A DNA stretch of 64,000 bases, from the NCBI GenBank assembly GCA_024235395.1, contig JACKMK010000001.1, positions 1,550,001 through 1,614,000 on the forward strand, in the 5' to 3' direction. Shown here piece after piece: positions 1 to 9,548 of this stretch. This DNA is from Chromatiaceae bacterium (GTDB taxonomy: Bacteria; Pseudomonadota; Gammaproteobacteria; Chromatiales; Chromatiaceae). The first letter of the stretch is position 1. Each line of letters starts with the position of its first letter. The notes under the pieces are model-generated. The model saw only the letters and a list, made by a program, of their open reading frames with translations. It was not told where the DNA came from and did not search any database. Both the position numbers and the translations under genes were made by a program.

Positions 1-108
1 GCCCGCGGTGAGCGCACCCAAGGCTGCAAGCTTCTCGGATTGCATCAGCTGAGCGCGCAACTCATCGATCTGGGCCTGCAATGCACCCACGTCCGGATCC
101 ACATTCAT
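1..108 (-). CDS. Sensor histidine kinase, N-terminal fragment (partial)
   Basis: The gene starts with ATG at 108 on the minus strand and runs off the left edge, so only 36 codons are visible. After a short N-terminus the peptide contains QSEKLAALGALTAG. This is the coiled-coil lead into the dimerisation/phosphoacceptor (HisKA) helix that normally continues as GxxHEINNPL in two-component sensor kinases. The histidine and the ATPase domain lie outside the window. No membrane segment precedes the motif, so the kinase is probably soluble or its sensor lies elsewhere. The family is clear from the motif; the signal and partner regulator are unknown. Confidence 0.7.
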   Translation of the reverse strand, partial: MNVDPDVGALQAQIDELRAQLMQSEKLAALGALTAG

Positions 109-453
109 CTGCCGTCACTTCCTACCGGCTTGCCCACTGCACAGGCGTCCGCCGGATAACGACCCGGAGCGGTTTTTCTTAAGCATTTGAATCGTTTAGA
201 TCCGACGAAGCCGATTACTCGCGAACCGCCTGTCGGTGGTTGCCCGGTACCTCGCCGCGTGCCCCGGCGATCCCTGGACATACCCGATCGCAACCGTTTT
301 TTCCTCGCCAAGTGGCAATTGCCACAGTCGCGCGCAAGCACTCCTGGAAACCTCAACACCCGAGGCAATACTGCCTTACACGCGGGCCGGTACTTTCCAT
401 GTTCGATGCAGATCCGGCTCGTGTTTCCAAACTTACTTTCGGGGAGAGACGAC
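109..453. other. Intergenic region between divergent genes
   Basis: About 345 bases separate the minus-strand kinase start from the plus-strand small gene at 454. I found no convincing gene here. The region must hold the promoters of both flanking genes. A purine-rich GGGGAGA just before 454 is the ribosome binding site of the small gene. Confidence 0.5.
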
Positions 454-813
454 ATGACCAACAAGCAACGACACCTCTTCGCACTGGCAACCGCAAGCAC
501 CCTGTGCCTGGCAGCCGCACTGCACCCGGCGACCGCAGACGACAGGTTGCCGGTCATCGAAATCGCATCGCTGGACGACGACCAGTTCGTGATCGCCAAC
601 ATGGCCGCGACACTGGAATCGTTCGGACTCGGTCAGGAACAGGCATGGATGCTCGCGGAACAGACCGCCGAGTTCGGTACCGAAGGGCTGATGACGACCG
701 TCGCCGCGATTGGCATCGGTGCCGAACAGGCCGAGATGATCGCGGAGCAGCAGGAGGGACTGAACGGCGGCCTGTGGGATCAGTCGCTGGCCATCACCGT
801 ACAAATCCGATAA
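454..813 (+). CDS. Small secreted hypothetical protein
   Basis: This encodes 119 residues from an ATG preceded by GGGGAGA at a good distance. The N-terminus is a classic signal peptide: a basic MTNKQR start, a hydrophobic core to about residue 25, and a likely cleavage after ATA near residue 29. The mature part is acidic and rich in Ala, Glu, Gln and Met, and probably helical. It has no cysteine and no domain I recognise. It ends 28 bases before the convergent cyclic-nucleotide-binding gene. The longer open frame reaching upstream to 187 lacks a signal and was not used. Function is unknown. Confidence 0.6.
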   Translation: MTNKQRHLFALATASTLCLAAALHPATADDRLPVIEIASLDDDQFVIANMAATLESFGLGQEQAWMLAEQTAEFGTEGLMTTVAAIGIGAEQAEMIAEQQEGLNGGLWDQSLAITVQIR

Positions 814-841
814 GGGTGAGCGTTCGGCGCACGCCAGCGCT

Positions 842-1312
842 TCAGAGGTGCTGATCGATCCCGTGCGCCTTGAGCCCCCAGGCGAACAGCGAGCCGAGGC
901 GGCGGTCGGTCTGGCGCAGACGGCAGGTGACCACGCCGAACAGCTCCTTGAGCAGCAGGTAGCCGAACTCGGGGGTCTCGTCGAGATACTCGACCAGCAG
1001 TTCGGCATCGAACACCAACACCTCGGTCGGTTCGATGGTGACCACGGTCGCCAGGCGCGGTCCGGACTCGAGCAGGCTGAGTTCGCCGAACACCTCGCCC
1101 TCGCCGAGGTCGCAGATCCCCGGCTTGATCTGCCGCTGATCCTCCAGTTCGATGCGCTCGAACACGCGCACACAACCGGACCGGATCAGGTACACGGCGC
1201 GTTCGTCGGAACCTTCCTCGATGATCGGTTCCCCGCCGTCGTAACAACGGAGCCGGGCGATACCCGATTCGAGGAAGCGCGGATCGCGCAAAAGGCTCTG
1301 GACGTTCGACAT
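842..1312 (-). CDS. Stand-alone cyclic nucleotide-binding domain protein
   Basis: The 156-residue product is almost entirely one Crp-type cNMP-binding fold. The phosphate-binding cassette is visible at residues 71-90 (GEVFGEL followed by a Pro-Arg-Leu-Ala-Thr segment), with Glu77 and Arg86 in the places that normally hold the ribose and cyclic phosphate. There is no helix-turn-helix and no kinase or channel domain, so it is probably a small allosteric or adaptor protein. The start is ATG 1312, four or five bases after GAGG; the open frame reaches 1438 but has no better site. It lies 202 bases downstream of the dab operon in the same direction, so it may be co-transcribed or have its own promoter. 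Ligand and partner are unknown. Confidence 0.75.
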   Translation of the reverse strand: MSNVQSLLRDPRFLESGIARLRCYDGGEPIIEEGSDERAVYLIRSGCVRVFERIELEDQRQIKPGICDLGEGEVFGELSLLESGPRLATVVTIEPTEVLVFDAELLVEYLDETPEFGYLLLKELFGVVTCRLRQTDRRLGSLFAWGLKAHGIDQHL

Positions 1313-1514
1313 GTCGACCTCGCTGAAGCTGCACCGTGCGTGTGGGTACAGCACGACCGTCAGGGGGCCTGTCACAGAGCAGGCCCCGTCAGCGGTCTCC
1401 CGACGCGACTTTGACGAAGATAGCATCTGCGTCCGCAAATGCCACGCGGCCCGACCCTGCGGCCGCCCGACCTCCAGCCGATGGCCGGCTTCGAATCGCT
1501 TCGCCAGAGGTGGC

Positions 1515-3017
1515 TCAGGGTAACGGTGTACCCAGCCGGCTCACCCACAGTGCGCTGGCCGCGCGCGTGGTGTCCAGCACCAGCGCGGGATACAGTCCGG
1601 CCAACAGGATCAACGCGGCGAAGGCCCCCGCCAGCCACAGCTCGCGGCGACGCAGATCCACCAGTTCCTCGATCGCCGTGTTGCCGAATGGGCCGTAGAA
1701 GGTGCGTCGGTAGCTGTCGAGCAGGTAGGCGGCACCCAGCACCATGCCGACCAGTGCGGCCAGGCCCGCGCCGCGGTGGGCCTCCAGCGTGCTCATCAGG
1801 ATCAGGAACTCGGCCGGGAACCCGGCGGTGCCGGGCACACCCAGCGACGCGAGCGCGAACAGGAAATAGAAAGCGGCGAACAGCGGCATGCTGCGACCCA
1901 CACCGCCCAGGGCGATCAGGTCGGTCGAACCGACGCGTTGCTGCAACAGGCCGGTGAGCAGGAACAGGCCGCCCGCGACCACGGTGAAATTCTGCAGCTG
2001 GAACACCGCCCCCTGCAGACCCGGCTCGCTGAACGAGGCGACACCCAGCAGCACCAGGCCGACGTGGCTCATCGAGGCGTAGGCGAGCATGCGCCGCAGA
2101 TTGGTCTGCGCGAGCGCGGCAAGCGCCCCGTACAGAACACCGACCACGCCGAGCCCGGCGATGAGCCAGTGCAGTTCCTGCGCGGCCTGCGGCGCCAGCG
2201 GTATCGCAAAACGGATCAGCCCGTAGGCACCCAGCTTGAGCCCGGTCAGCAGGGCCGCGACCGCGGCTGGTCCCTCCATGCCCGCGACCGGCAACCAGGT
2301 GTGCATGGGGAACACCGGAATCTTCACCGCGAAACCCAGCAGCAGCAAAAGGAACACCGCGAGCTCGGTGCCGGCAGGCAGTGGCGTCGCGAGCAGCTCG
2401 CGATAGTCCCAGGCCAGTCCGGCGGGCACGCCAACGCCGCTGAGATCGGCCTGGTGGAACGCCAGCAGCAGGATGCCGAACAGCAGCGGAACACCGCCGG
2501 CAAGCATGAACAGCGCGTATTTCACCGCGGCGTAGCGACGATGCGCGCCCGGTCCCCACAGACTGATCAGGAAGTACAGCGGGATCAGGCTGAGGTCCCA
2601 GAACAGGAAGAACAACATCAGGTCGAGCGAGCAGAAGATCCCGAGTGTCGTGTTCTCGAGCAACAACAAGAGCGTGTAGTACAGCCGCGGCAGGCTGTGC
2701 ACGCTGTTCCACGAGGCCGCGATCACGCCGAGGAACAGCGCCACGGTCAGCGGCAGAAACAGCACCGAGATACCGTCGACGCCCAGCAGGTAGTGGATGT
2801 TCAGCGTCGGTATCCAGCTCGCATGCTCGACCAGTTGGAAACCGCCTTCGGTGGCATCGAACTGCAGCACGACCACGACCGCGAGCGACAGGTCGAGCAG
2901 CGCGGTCAGCAACGCGATGCGACGCGCCTGGCGTGCGTCGGGCACCAGCCAGATCAGCAGCGCGCCCAGCGGCAGGCTCCACAACATCAGGCTGAGCCAG
3001 GGTACCGACGTGCTCAT
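1515..3017 (-). CDS. NuoM-like proton-translocating subunit (DAB cluster)
   Basis: This 500-residue polytopic protein of the Nuo/Mrp antiporter-like family has about 14 hydrophobic segments. Channel lysines are present at K232 (AVKIP) and K261 (LKLGAYG). The TM5 acidic residue, glutamate in E. coli NuoM, is conservatively replaced by D141 in FWDLSLIP. No other complex I genes are nearby. It is the last gene of an operon with DabA and DabB, so a role in a proton-driven CO2/bicarbonate uptake complex is more likely than NADH oxidation. It starts 58 bases after the end of the upstream NuoM-like gene. The family is certain; membership of the DAB complex is inference from context. Confidence 0.85.
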   Translation of the reverse strand: MSTSVPWLSLMLWSLPLGALLIWLVPDARQARRIALLTALLDLSLAVVVVLQFDATEGGFQLVEHASWIPTLNIHYLLGVDGISVLFLPLTVALFLGVIAASWNSVHSLPRLYYTLLLLLENTTLGIFCSLDLMLFFLFWDLSLIPLYFLISLWGPGAHRRYAAVKYALFMLAGGVPLLFGILLLAFHQADLSGVGVPAGLAWDYRELLATPLPAGTELAVFLLLLLGFAVKIPVFPMHTWLPVAGMEGPAAVAALLTGLKLGAYGLIRFAIPLAPQAAQELHWLIAGLGVVGVLYGALAALAQTNLRRMLAYASMSHVGLVLLGVASFSEPGLQGAVFQLQNFTVVAGGLFLLTGLLQQRVGSTDLIALGGVGRSMPLFAAFYFLFALASLGVPGTAGFPAEFLILMSTLEAHRGAGLAALVGMVLGAAYLLDSYRRTFYGPFGNTAIEELVDLRRRELWLAGAFAALILLAGLYPALVLDTTRAASALWVSRLGTPLP

Positions 3018-3075
3018 CGCACCACCCCCGCATCGGGCGTCGCCCGCGCCTGTGATCGGTGTGGAGAGCGGAACA

Positions 3076-4602
3076 TCATCGGTTTCCCGTCGCCCCCGAG
3101 TAGAAGCTGCTCAGCTGCTCGAGCGGCAGATCGATCAGGTTCAGCCAGGGTTCGGTATAAAAACCGGCACCGAGCATCACCACGACCAGCACACCGGCGA
3201 TGACCCGCTCCGGTGTCGTCACACCCGGTCCGCCGGCCATCGCGTTGGGGACACGAGCGGGTGCAAGAAAGGCGCGCTGAAACGCCCACAGCAGGAAACC
3301 CGCGGCCAACACGTTGCCCAGCGCCGCAGCCACGGTCAGCAGACCGCCGAAGCGCTGAACCGAGGCCTCGAGCACCAGGTGTGCCGCGTCGAAACCGGGC
3401 GTACCGGGCATGCCGACGATCGACAGTCCGGCGACCAGGAACGCGATACCGACCAGCGGCATCTGGTCGAACAGGCCACCGAGCTTGGCGAGCAGACTGG
3501 TGCCGGCACGCCGGAACATCAGGCCGGTCATGAACACCAGGGTCACCAGCGCCAGGCCGAAGGTGACCGACAGCATCACGCTGCCCTGGAACGCCCTGTG
3601 GTCGAGACTGAACAGGCCGAGCACCAGGATGCTGGTATGCGACACCACGGCGAACGCCAGCAGGCGACGCAGGTTCTCCTGCAGCATCGCCATCAGTGCC
3701 GCGTAGAAGATCCCGACGACCGCAAACGCGAACACGTACGACTGCCACGCCTGCACGGCCTCCGGCAGCAGCGGGAAAACGAAGCGCAGCAGTCCGTAGA
3801 CGCCGACCTTGAGGCCGAGCAGCAGCGTCGGCGCGACCGCGATGTCGCCATGCTCGGCGACCGGCGGCAGCCATCCGTGGAACGGAAACAGCGGCGTGCG
3901 GATCGCCAAGCCGTAGAACAGCAGGAAGAACACCACGGCCTGCGAGGCCGGCGCCACCGGTACCCGAGCCAGTTCGGCGAGGTCGAACGCCCAATGCCGG
4001 CCGCCGTCCTGGGCATGCCCCCAGCCGAGCAACAGGGCGCCGATCAACATCAGAAGTATCCCGGCACCCATGAACTGGTAGTAACGCACGAGCGCGGTGT
4101 CCCTGGCCGGCGAGGTCGCCCAACGCCCCAGGACATCGCCGATCAGACCCAGCTGCACCGCGGACAGCACCACGAACCACATCAGGTTGAGTGTCGAGAA
4201 CATCATCATCAGGGTCGATTCGACGGCAAATACCAGCGCCATCAGCTGCCACGTCGGACCCAGTCCACGAATCGGCCCGTACACCATCACCAGCAGGCTG
4301 GTGAGCGCAGACAACAGGATGAACAACACGCTCACGCCGTCGACCGCGGCGTGGTAGTCGAGTGGGCCGAACAGGTGCCACCACTCGGCGAACTGCATCG
4401 CCGGACTGGTCGGGTCGTAGTCGAGATACAGCTTCACGGCCAGCAACATCTCCACTGTCGCGAGCAGCAGGCCGAGTCGCGCCAGGTGCGGCCAGGTCCG
4501 CAATGCCAGCATCAGCAGCGCCCCGAGCAAGGGCAGCAGCTGCAACACACTCAACAGCGGCAGGCCGGCATGCAGCGACCAGTGCAGTTCGATGATGCTC
4601 AT
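3076..4602 (-). CDS. Divergent NuoM-like membrane subunit (DAB cluster)
   Basis: This encodes 508 residues with about 14 membrane segments in the NuoM/antiporter fold. Two normally invariant proton-path residues are changed. The TM5 glutamate motif (W-E) is replaced by the uncharged stretch VVLSAVQ around residues 144-150, and the TM7 lysine is Arg235 (AIRTP). K265 in LKVGVYG is kept. It may therefore be a structural or modified-channel subunit rather than a normal pump module. It lies between the NuoL-like DabB gene (46 bases upstream) and another NuoM-like gene. Its function in carbon uptake is inferred from the operon. Confidence 0.8.
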   Translation of the reverse strand: MSIIELHWSLHAGLPLLSVLQLLPLLGALLMLALRTWPHLARLGLLLATVEMLLAVKLYLDYDPTSPAMQFAEWWHLFGPLDYHAAVDGVSVLFILLSALTSLLVMVYGPIRGLGPTWQLMALVFAVESTLMMMFSTLNLMWFVVLSAVQLGLIGDVLGRWATSPARDTALVRYYQFMGAGILLMLIGALLLGWGHAQDGGRHWAFDLAELARVPVAPASQAVVFFLLFYGLAIRTPLFPFHGWLPPVAEHGDIAVAPTLLLGLKVGVYGLLRFVFPLLPEAVQAWQSYVFAFAVVGIFYAALMAMLQENLRRLLAFAVVSHTSILVLGLFSLDHRAFQGSVMLSVTFGLALVTLVFMTGLMFRRAGTSLLAKLGGLFDQMPLVGIAFLVAGLSIVGMPGTPGFDAAHLVLEASVQRFGGLLTVAAALGNVLAAGFLLWAFQRAFLAPARVPNAMAGGPGVTTPERVIAGVLVVVMLGAGFYTEPWLNLIDLPLEQLSSFYSGATGNR

Positions 4603-4648
4603 CGCGTCACCCCGGACCGGCGCACCCGGCTCTCGCCCTTCGATGCCG

Positions 4649-6205
4649 TCACAGGATCACCACGAAGGTGGCCATGATCAGCAGCACCAGATAGCGCGGC
4701 TGGCTGAGCAGCTGCTCGATACGTTCGGCATGCACGCCGATCCGGCGGATCATGGCGTACAGGCCTTCGCCGCCGCCACGCAGCACCAGGCGTACCTCGA
4801 CCCAGTGCAGCACCGTCGCGGTCCATTCGAGGATGCGACCGAGGATACCGCTGCCCTGCACGATGCCGCCCTCGGCGAGGTTCACGAAGCCGCGCCGGCG
4901 CGCCTCGAACTCGGCCAGCGACGACAGCGTGCTGGTCTGTGCCGGCAGGCCGATGGCACGCGTCACGACCTGCTCGTCGAACGCCTGCACATCGCGAGCA
5001 AGTGCGCGGGTCGGGCGCACCAGCAGCCAGTCCGCCAGCGGATCCAGCCAGAAGCGCTGTTGCGCCGCGTGGTAGAGCCCGCGGCGTTCCGCCAGCCAGG
5101 CGGGGACCGGGCGTGCGGTGCGACTCACGCGATGCATCAGGCTGGGCGCATGCAGGAACTGGTAGGCACGCCACAGCGCATGCAGCGCCAGATGCCAGGC
5201 GGCCAGCGCCGGCCACCCGAGCCCACACCACAGAAACATCAGACCGACCTGGGCGGTGGTCGAAGACATCAGCGAACTCTTGACGTCGCTCTGCACCAGG
5301 CCACTCAACCAGCCATACAGTGCCGTCGACAACCCGAGTGCGGCGATCAGCGCCTGCACCGCGGGCGCCTGCTGCAGCAGTGGATCCAGGCGGATCAGCA
5401 GGAACACACCGGCATGCACCATCAGCGCGCCATAGAAGAGCGCGCTCGACGGTGTCGGCCCCTCGAGTGCGCGGCTGATCCAGGGTGCGAACGGCACCTG
5501 CGCCGACTTGACGAGCGCCGCGAGTGCGAACGCCAGCGCGATCAGGTCGGCACGCAACGGGTCGAGCGCGCCGCCGGCGTCCACTGTCACGGGCCAGGCG
5601 ATGCCGCCGAGCCAATGGAACATCAGAAAGATCCCGAGCAGGAAACCGACATCACCGATGCGGTTGGTGATGAAGATCCGGGTCGCATTGCGGGTCGCGA
5701 CCGGTCGATCGAGGCGATACGCGATCAGCAGATAGGAACTCACACCGGCCAGCTCCCAGCCGACGAACGCGAGCGCCGCATTGCCGGCCAGCACGATCAG
5801 CTGCATCGCCGCGGTGAACAGCAGCAGTACCATGAAGAAGCGCTGGAAACCGGCCTCGCGGTGCATATAGCGCACGGCGAAACGGATCGTCAGCAGCGCG
5901 ATCACGGCGACCAGGTTGACCATCGCCAGGCCGAGGGGATCCAGCGAGAAGCCGATCGGGATCACATAAGGCCCGCTGAGCAACCAGGGACCGAACACCA
6001 CGTCACCCGGCGCACCCTGCCACAGGGCCTGTAGACCGAAAGCCGCGCCGGTTACCAGCGACAGGGTCACCACGCCGAGCGAGACCCGAGCGGCATGCGG
6101 TTCACCGGTCTCGCCGTGATCGCGGCCGGACAGAAAGCCGAGCGCGAGCCAGGCCGCGCCCAGCAGCGGCGACAACGGGATCAGCCAGGTCAACTCAACC
6201 GGCAT
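4649..6205 (-). CDS. dabB: DabB-type NuoL-like subunit of the DAB inorganic-carbon pump
   Basis: This 518-residue NuoL/ProtonTransM family membrane protein overlaps the end of dabA by 11 bases, the arrangement expected for the DabA-DabB pair. The proton-channel residues are visible: E151 in FVGWELAG, K233 in LVKSAQVPF, and a histidine (H264) in the broken helix region after GPTPSSALF. About 11-12 membrane segments run to residue 370, followed by an amphipathic region and a last hydrophobic helix at the C-terminus. In characterised DAB systems DabB is the cation-driven membrane partner that powers unidirectional CO2 hydration by DabA. It lacks the long lateral helix of true NuoL. Confidence 0.88.
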   Translation of the reverse strand: MPVELTWLIPLSPLLGAAWLALGFLSGRDHGETGEPHAARVSLGVVTLSLVTGAAFGLQALWQGAPGDVVFGPWLLSGPYVIPIGFSLDPLGLAMVNLVAVIALLTIRFAVRYMHREAGFQRFFMVLLLFTAAMQLIVLAGNAALAFVGWELAGVSSYLLIAYRLDRPVATRNATRIFITNRIGDVGFLLGIFLMFHWLGGIAWPVTVDAGGALDPLRADLIALAFALAALVKSAQVPFAPWISRALEGPTPSSALFYGALMVHAGVFLLIRLDPLLQQAPAVQALIAALGLSTALYGWLSGLVQSDVKSSLMSSTTAQVGLMFLWCGLGWPALAAWHLALHALWRAYQFLHAPSLMHRVSRTARPVPAWLAERRGLYHAAQQRFWLDPLADWLLVRPTRALARDVQAFDEQVVTRAIGLPAQTSTLSSLAEFEARRRGFVNLAEGGIVQGSGILGRILEWTATVLHWVEVRLVLRGGGEGLYAMIRRIGVHAERIEQLLSQPRYLVLLIMATFVVIL

Positions 6206-9200
6206 CGCTCTCCCCTGCCTGGGCGACCAGCACCGGATCGAGCGGCGCGAGTGTGCCCGGGTAGTAATCGGACGAACGCGCGACGGTCGGCAGGGCCACG
6301 ACCGGCCCCTGCCAGGGTTTCCAGCCGCCTGCGGGTTCGAACAGGTGAATCGCCGCCGAGTCGGGGGCCTTGGCCGCCAGCAGCAGCCAACCGTTGCCGA
6401 TCAGTTCCTGCAGTGCCGGTTGACGCCCATAGATCGCGCTCAACACCTCGGTTTGCGCCTCGACGACCACCAGCAGGCGGATCGGCTCGTGGATCTCGAT
6501 CATCTGCTCCGGCAGGCCGGTGCGCAGGTCCGAGGCCGCGCCGTCCATCACGCCGAAGAAGCCGGCCAGGTTGTGCGTGACCTTCGAGCCCGCGCCATAG
6601 TGTTCGTTGTCGACCGTCGAGAAATAGTACTCGAGGTTGATGCCCGCGCCGACCGGCGCATTGGCCAGCAACACCGACTCGAGCACGCTGCCATCGGGGT
6701 CGCGCGTCGGGTCATACGAGATCAGGAAGGCACGCCGGTCGAGGAACAGTCCCTGGCTGAAGGTGCGGCGCCCGATCAGCGCACAGGCATTGGTGGCGTG
6801 CCCCAGTTCTGGCCGCGCCTGGCTGAAGTCCAGGGTACGTTCGACGACGTGCTCCAGGGCCTGTTCCGGCGACGGGTCGACCGGTGCCGAGGCGAACTTG
6901 CGGCAACGCTCGTGCGCATGCTGGCGGCCTACCTGTTGCAGGGTGCGATCGAGGCGTTCGAAGGCACCGAGCAATGCATCCGGGATCAGGTCTGCGTCAT
7001 ACCAGGTGATCGTCTCACTGCAGGTGTTGTGCTCGGCGGCGACGAACCAGCAGTCGTCCGGTATCAGGACCTGCCGCGCCCGCAACAGGACGCGCACCGC
7101 GGGGCGATTCGCCATCGCCGCGAAGATCCGAGCATTGGGACCGCTGTGATTGCCGCTGCAGGCGCCACAGTTGTAGGCAGACAGATGCGGGTTGTTGTCG
7201 CTGTCCGAGCCGTGCCCCATGATCACCACCAAGGCCGCGAGGCCGTCGGTGAGACCGATGCCGCGCAGGAAGTGCTCGACCCGCGACACCTGTTCCTCGG
7301 TCACGAAACCGGCCTGCACGTTCGCCGGACCCGGCACGCCGTCGTAGGCCGCCGCGGTGATTGCGACCTCGGTCGGGACCCTCAGGTCGACCCGCCGCTG
7401 CAGGCGTTGCGCCCACTGCCCGAATGCGCGCGGTGCGAACACCTTGCCGGCCAACGCGGCGGCGGCCGCCGGCGCCGCCAGCGCGATCCCCAGCGTCGAA
7501 CTCAACAGATTGCGGCGGATCTCGTGATGCAGCGCATCGCGCAACCACACCCGCACACCATGCCGGCGGCGATGCGCCTCGTATTGCCCGGCACTGTCCG
7601 CACGCGGCCGCTCGCGGACCTCGTTGGCCGGCACGATCACCACCGGCGTCGAGGCCGTCGCGTGCGTGTCGTCCAGGCCGCGCCAGTAACTGGGGACGCC
7701 AAAGTGGGCCGCGGCACCGAGTGTCTCGACCGTCGGATCGCGTTCTTCGAGATGTCGACGCGTGCCCTCTTCCCGGTCGTCCATGCAGAACACCAGTTGC
7801 GCCGATGGGCGCTCGGTACGTGCCTGCCACCGGCCGCGCCCCTGGTTGTTCACCAGCGCGTTGAAGATCCGGTCGCGGTAGTGATGCTCGTGGGCCCGCA
7901 GCCAGATGAAACCCATCGCCTGTTCATCCAGCCGCTCCAGGCAGTCGAACAGCGCGGCGACCTGGGCCCCGTCGAGCGCGCGCAACGCGTCGCCCGACAG
8001 ACCCAGATGCTGGGCGAGCCGGAACAACGGCCAGGCGTTCTCGGCGACCCCACGGTGTGGCCGGTCGGCGACCTGGCTGTGTTCCCAGGTCAGGATCAGC
8101 TGGGCGAGGCGGTACCACTGGTCGGCCGACGGGTCGCCGCGGCGGTGCATCGACTGGCCGACCAGGCGCTGTGCGTGGGTCGCGAGATACTCGGGCAGGC
8201 GGCCGTCGAACAAACGGTGTCGGACCAGGAACTCCGCGGGGGCATGACGGAACTGCCAGCGCAACATGTCCAGGCGCGGCTCTATACCCCAGGTCTTTGC
8301 GCACAGCCGGCGGGCGAACAGGCGCTCGAGTGCTAGACGTACCGCCAGATAGTCGATCATCTCGACCGGCTGTGCCTGACCCTGGTGCCCCGGGTGCAGA
8401 TGGCGCCACAGGAACATACCCGACCATCCGGGCAACTCCAGCGCCAGCCGCTCGAGATAACCGATCCAACGCGCCTGCGGCAGGTCGAGACGTTCGAGTT
8501 CGACGACGATCGCATCGAGCGGGTCCGCGGGCAGCTCGTCGAGGTGCGCGTGCCAGTCGTACAGGTCCTCGAGAATCCAGGTCGGCAGGTCGCCACGGTC
8601 GTCCCGCCAGGCCTGGTAGAAGCCCTGGGCGCGCTGCCCCGCGTGCCAGGCCGCGGTGCCCAGGTCGAGGAAGTTGCCGAGATGGCGCAACAGGTAGGGC
8701 CGGACGTCGGCGAGCAGGTCGTGGCCGGTCAGACGGAAGAGCAGACCGCCGAGCGTGAGCTCGCCGCCGACCCGCGCCAGCAGGGCCTGCATGTCGCGTT
8801 CGGCCACCCGGTGCAGATGCCGGCGCGCCAGGCCGTCGGTCGCACCGTCGGCGATCTCGGTCGAAAGCTGGCTGAACATCGCCTCGGCACGCGCCGGCGC
8901 GAGATCCAGCAGTTCCTCGGGGTGGCGCACGAAATGCTGCAGATCGAGTACCTGCAGACAGGCCCTCCACAGGTCGGCGACGGCGTCCGGCGGCTCGACG
9001 CCGGCAGTCTTCGACAGCCGGTCGCGCGTCTCCGCCGGTACGTCGTCCTGGAAACGTCCGAGCACACCCAGTTCCTCGATCTGCCAATTGAGCTGGCTGC
9101 TCGTGATCCCGTGCAGTGGATACAGCAGCGCCAGGAGGTAGACGTCACGCCGGGTGACCGGTCCGTCGGCGCCCTGCCAAAGGACCTGTCCGGACTGCAG

Positions 9201-9482
9201 CTGTTGCCCATCGTCGAGCACCGACAACAGATCGTCGCGCGTGATGCGGCCCTCGCGGTGCAGGGCGCGGTATCGCGCGAGCGGCAGGTAACCGCGCGCA
9301 CCCGTGATGCGACGCGCCTCGGCCAGTGCCTCCTGGAATGGCAGGTGCTGGTAGCCATGCAGTGTGTTGTGATGAACGAACCCCTGGATGGGCGCCTGTC
9401 CCGGCAGCACGTGCTCCAGACGCTCCACGGCAGCGCGGATCGCCGCACGGATATCGTCGACCGGTTGCACCGAGACGCTCAT
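6195..9482 (-). CDS. dabA: DabA, zinc-dependent vectorial CO2 hydrase subunit (DUF2309/UPF0753)
   Basis: The 1095-residue product belongs to the DabA family, beta-carbonic-anhydrase-like proteins that with DabB convert CO2 to bicarbonate using the membrane ion gradient. The four expected zinc/active-site residues are present: Cys566 and Asp568 (FCMDDRE), His757 (MGHGSD) and Cys772 (YNCGACSG). The last is 15 residues after the histidine, as in characterised DabA. It is a long-form member. I chose ATG 9482 because GGAAGAGG lies four bases upstream; a TTG at 9533 would add 17 residues but has a weaker site. Its 3' end overlaps dabB. The protein should sit on the cytoplasmic face bound to its membrane partner. 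Confidence 0.93.
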   Translation of the reverse strand: MSVSVQPVDDIRAAIRAAVERLEHVLPGQAPIQGFVHHNTLHGYQHLPFQEALAEARRITGARGYLPLARYRALHREGRITRDDLLSVLDDGQQLQSGQVLWQGADGPVTRRDVYLLALLYPLHGITSSQLNWQIEELGVLGRFQDDVPAETRDRLSKTAGVEPPDAVADLWRACLQVLDLQHFVRHPEELLDLAPARAEAMFSQLSTEIADGATDGLARRHLHRVAERDMQALLARVGGELTLGGLLFRLTGHDLLADVRPYLLRHLGNFLDLGTAAWHAGQRAQGFYQAWRDDRGDLPTWILEDLYDWHAHLDELPADPLDAIVVELERLDLPQARWIGYLERLALELPGWSGMFLWRHLHPGHQGQAQPVEMIDYLAVRLALERLFARRLCAKTWGIEPRLDMLRWQFRHAPAEFLVRHRLFDGRLPEYLATHAQRLVGQSMHRRGDPSADQWYRLAQLILTWEHSQVADRPHRGVAENAWPLFRLAQHLGLSGDALRALDGAQVAALFDCLERLDEQAMGFIWLRAHEHHYRDRIFNALVNNQGRGRWQARTERPSAQLVFCMDDREEGTRRHLEERDPTVETLGAAAHFGVPSYWRGLDDTHATASTPVVIVPANEVRERPRADSAGQYEAHRRRHGVRVWLRDALHHEIRRNLLSSTLGIALAAPAAAAALAGKVFAPRAFGQWAQRLQRRVDLRVPTEVAITAAAYDGVPGPANVQAGFVTEEQVSRVEHFLRGIGLTDGLAALVVIMGHGSDSDNNPHLSAYNCGACSGNHSGPNARIFAAMANRPAVRVLLRARQVLIPDDCWFVAAEHNTCSETITWYDADLIPDALLGAFERLDRTLQQVGRQHAHERCRKFASAPVDPSPEQALEHVVERTLDFSQARPELGHATNACALIGRRTFSQGLFLDRRAFLISYDPTRDPDGSVLESVLLANAPVGAGINLEYYFSTVDNEHYGAGSKVTHNLAGFFGVMDGAASDLRTGLPEQMIEIHEPIRLLVVVEAQTEVLSAIYGRQPALQELIGNGWLLLAAKAPDSAAIHLFEPAGGWKPWQGPVVALPTVARSSDYYPGTLAPLDPVLVAQAGESDAG

Positions 9483-9548
9483 GAGGCCTCTTCCCGGCGC
9501 CGCCCCGGTGCCGCCGATCGACTCGTCTGGCAATCCACGGATATCACG

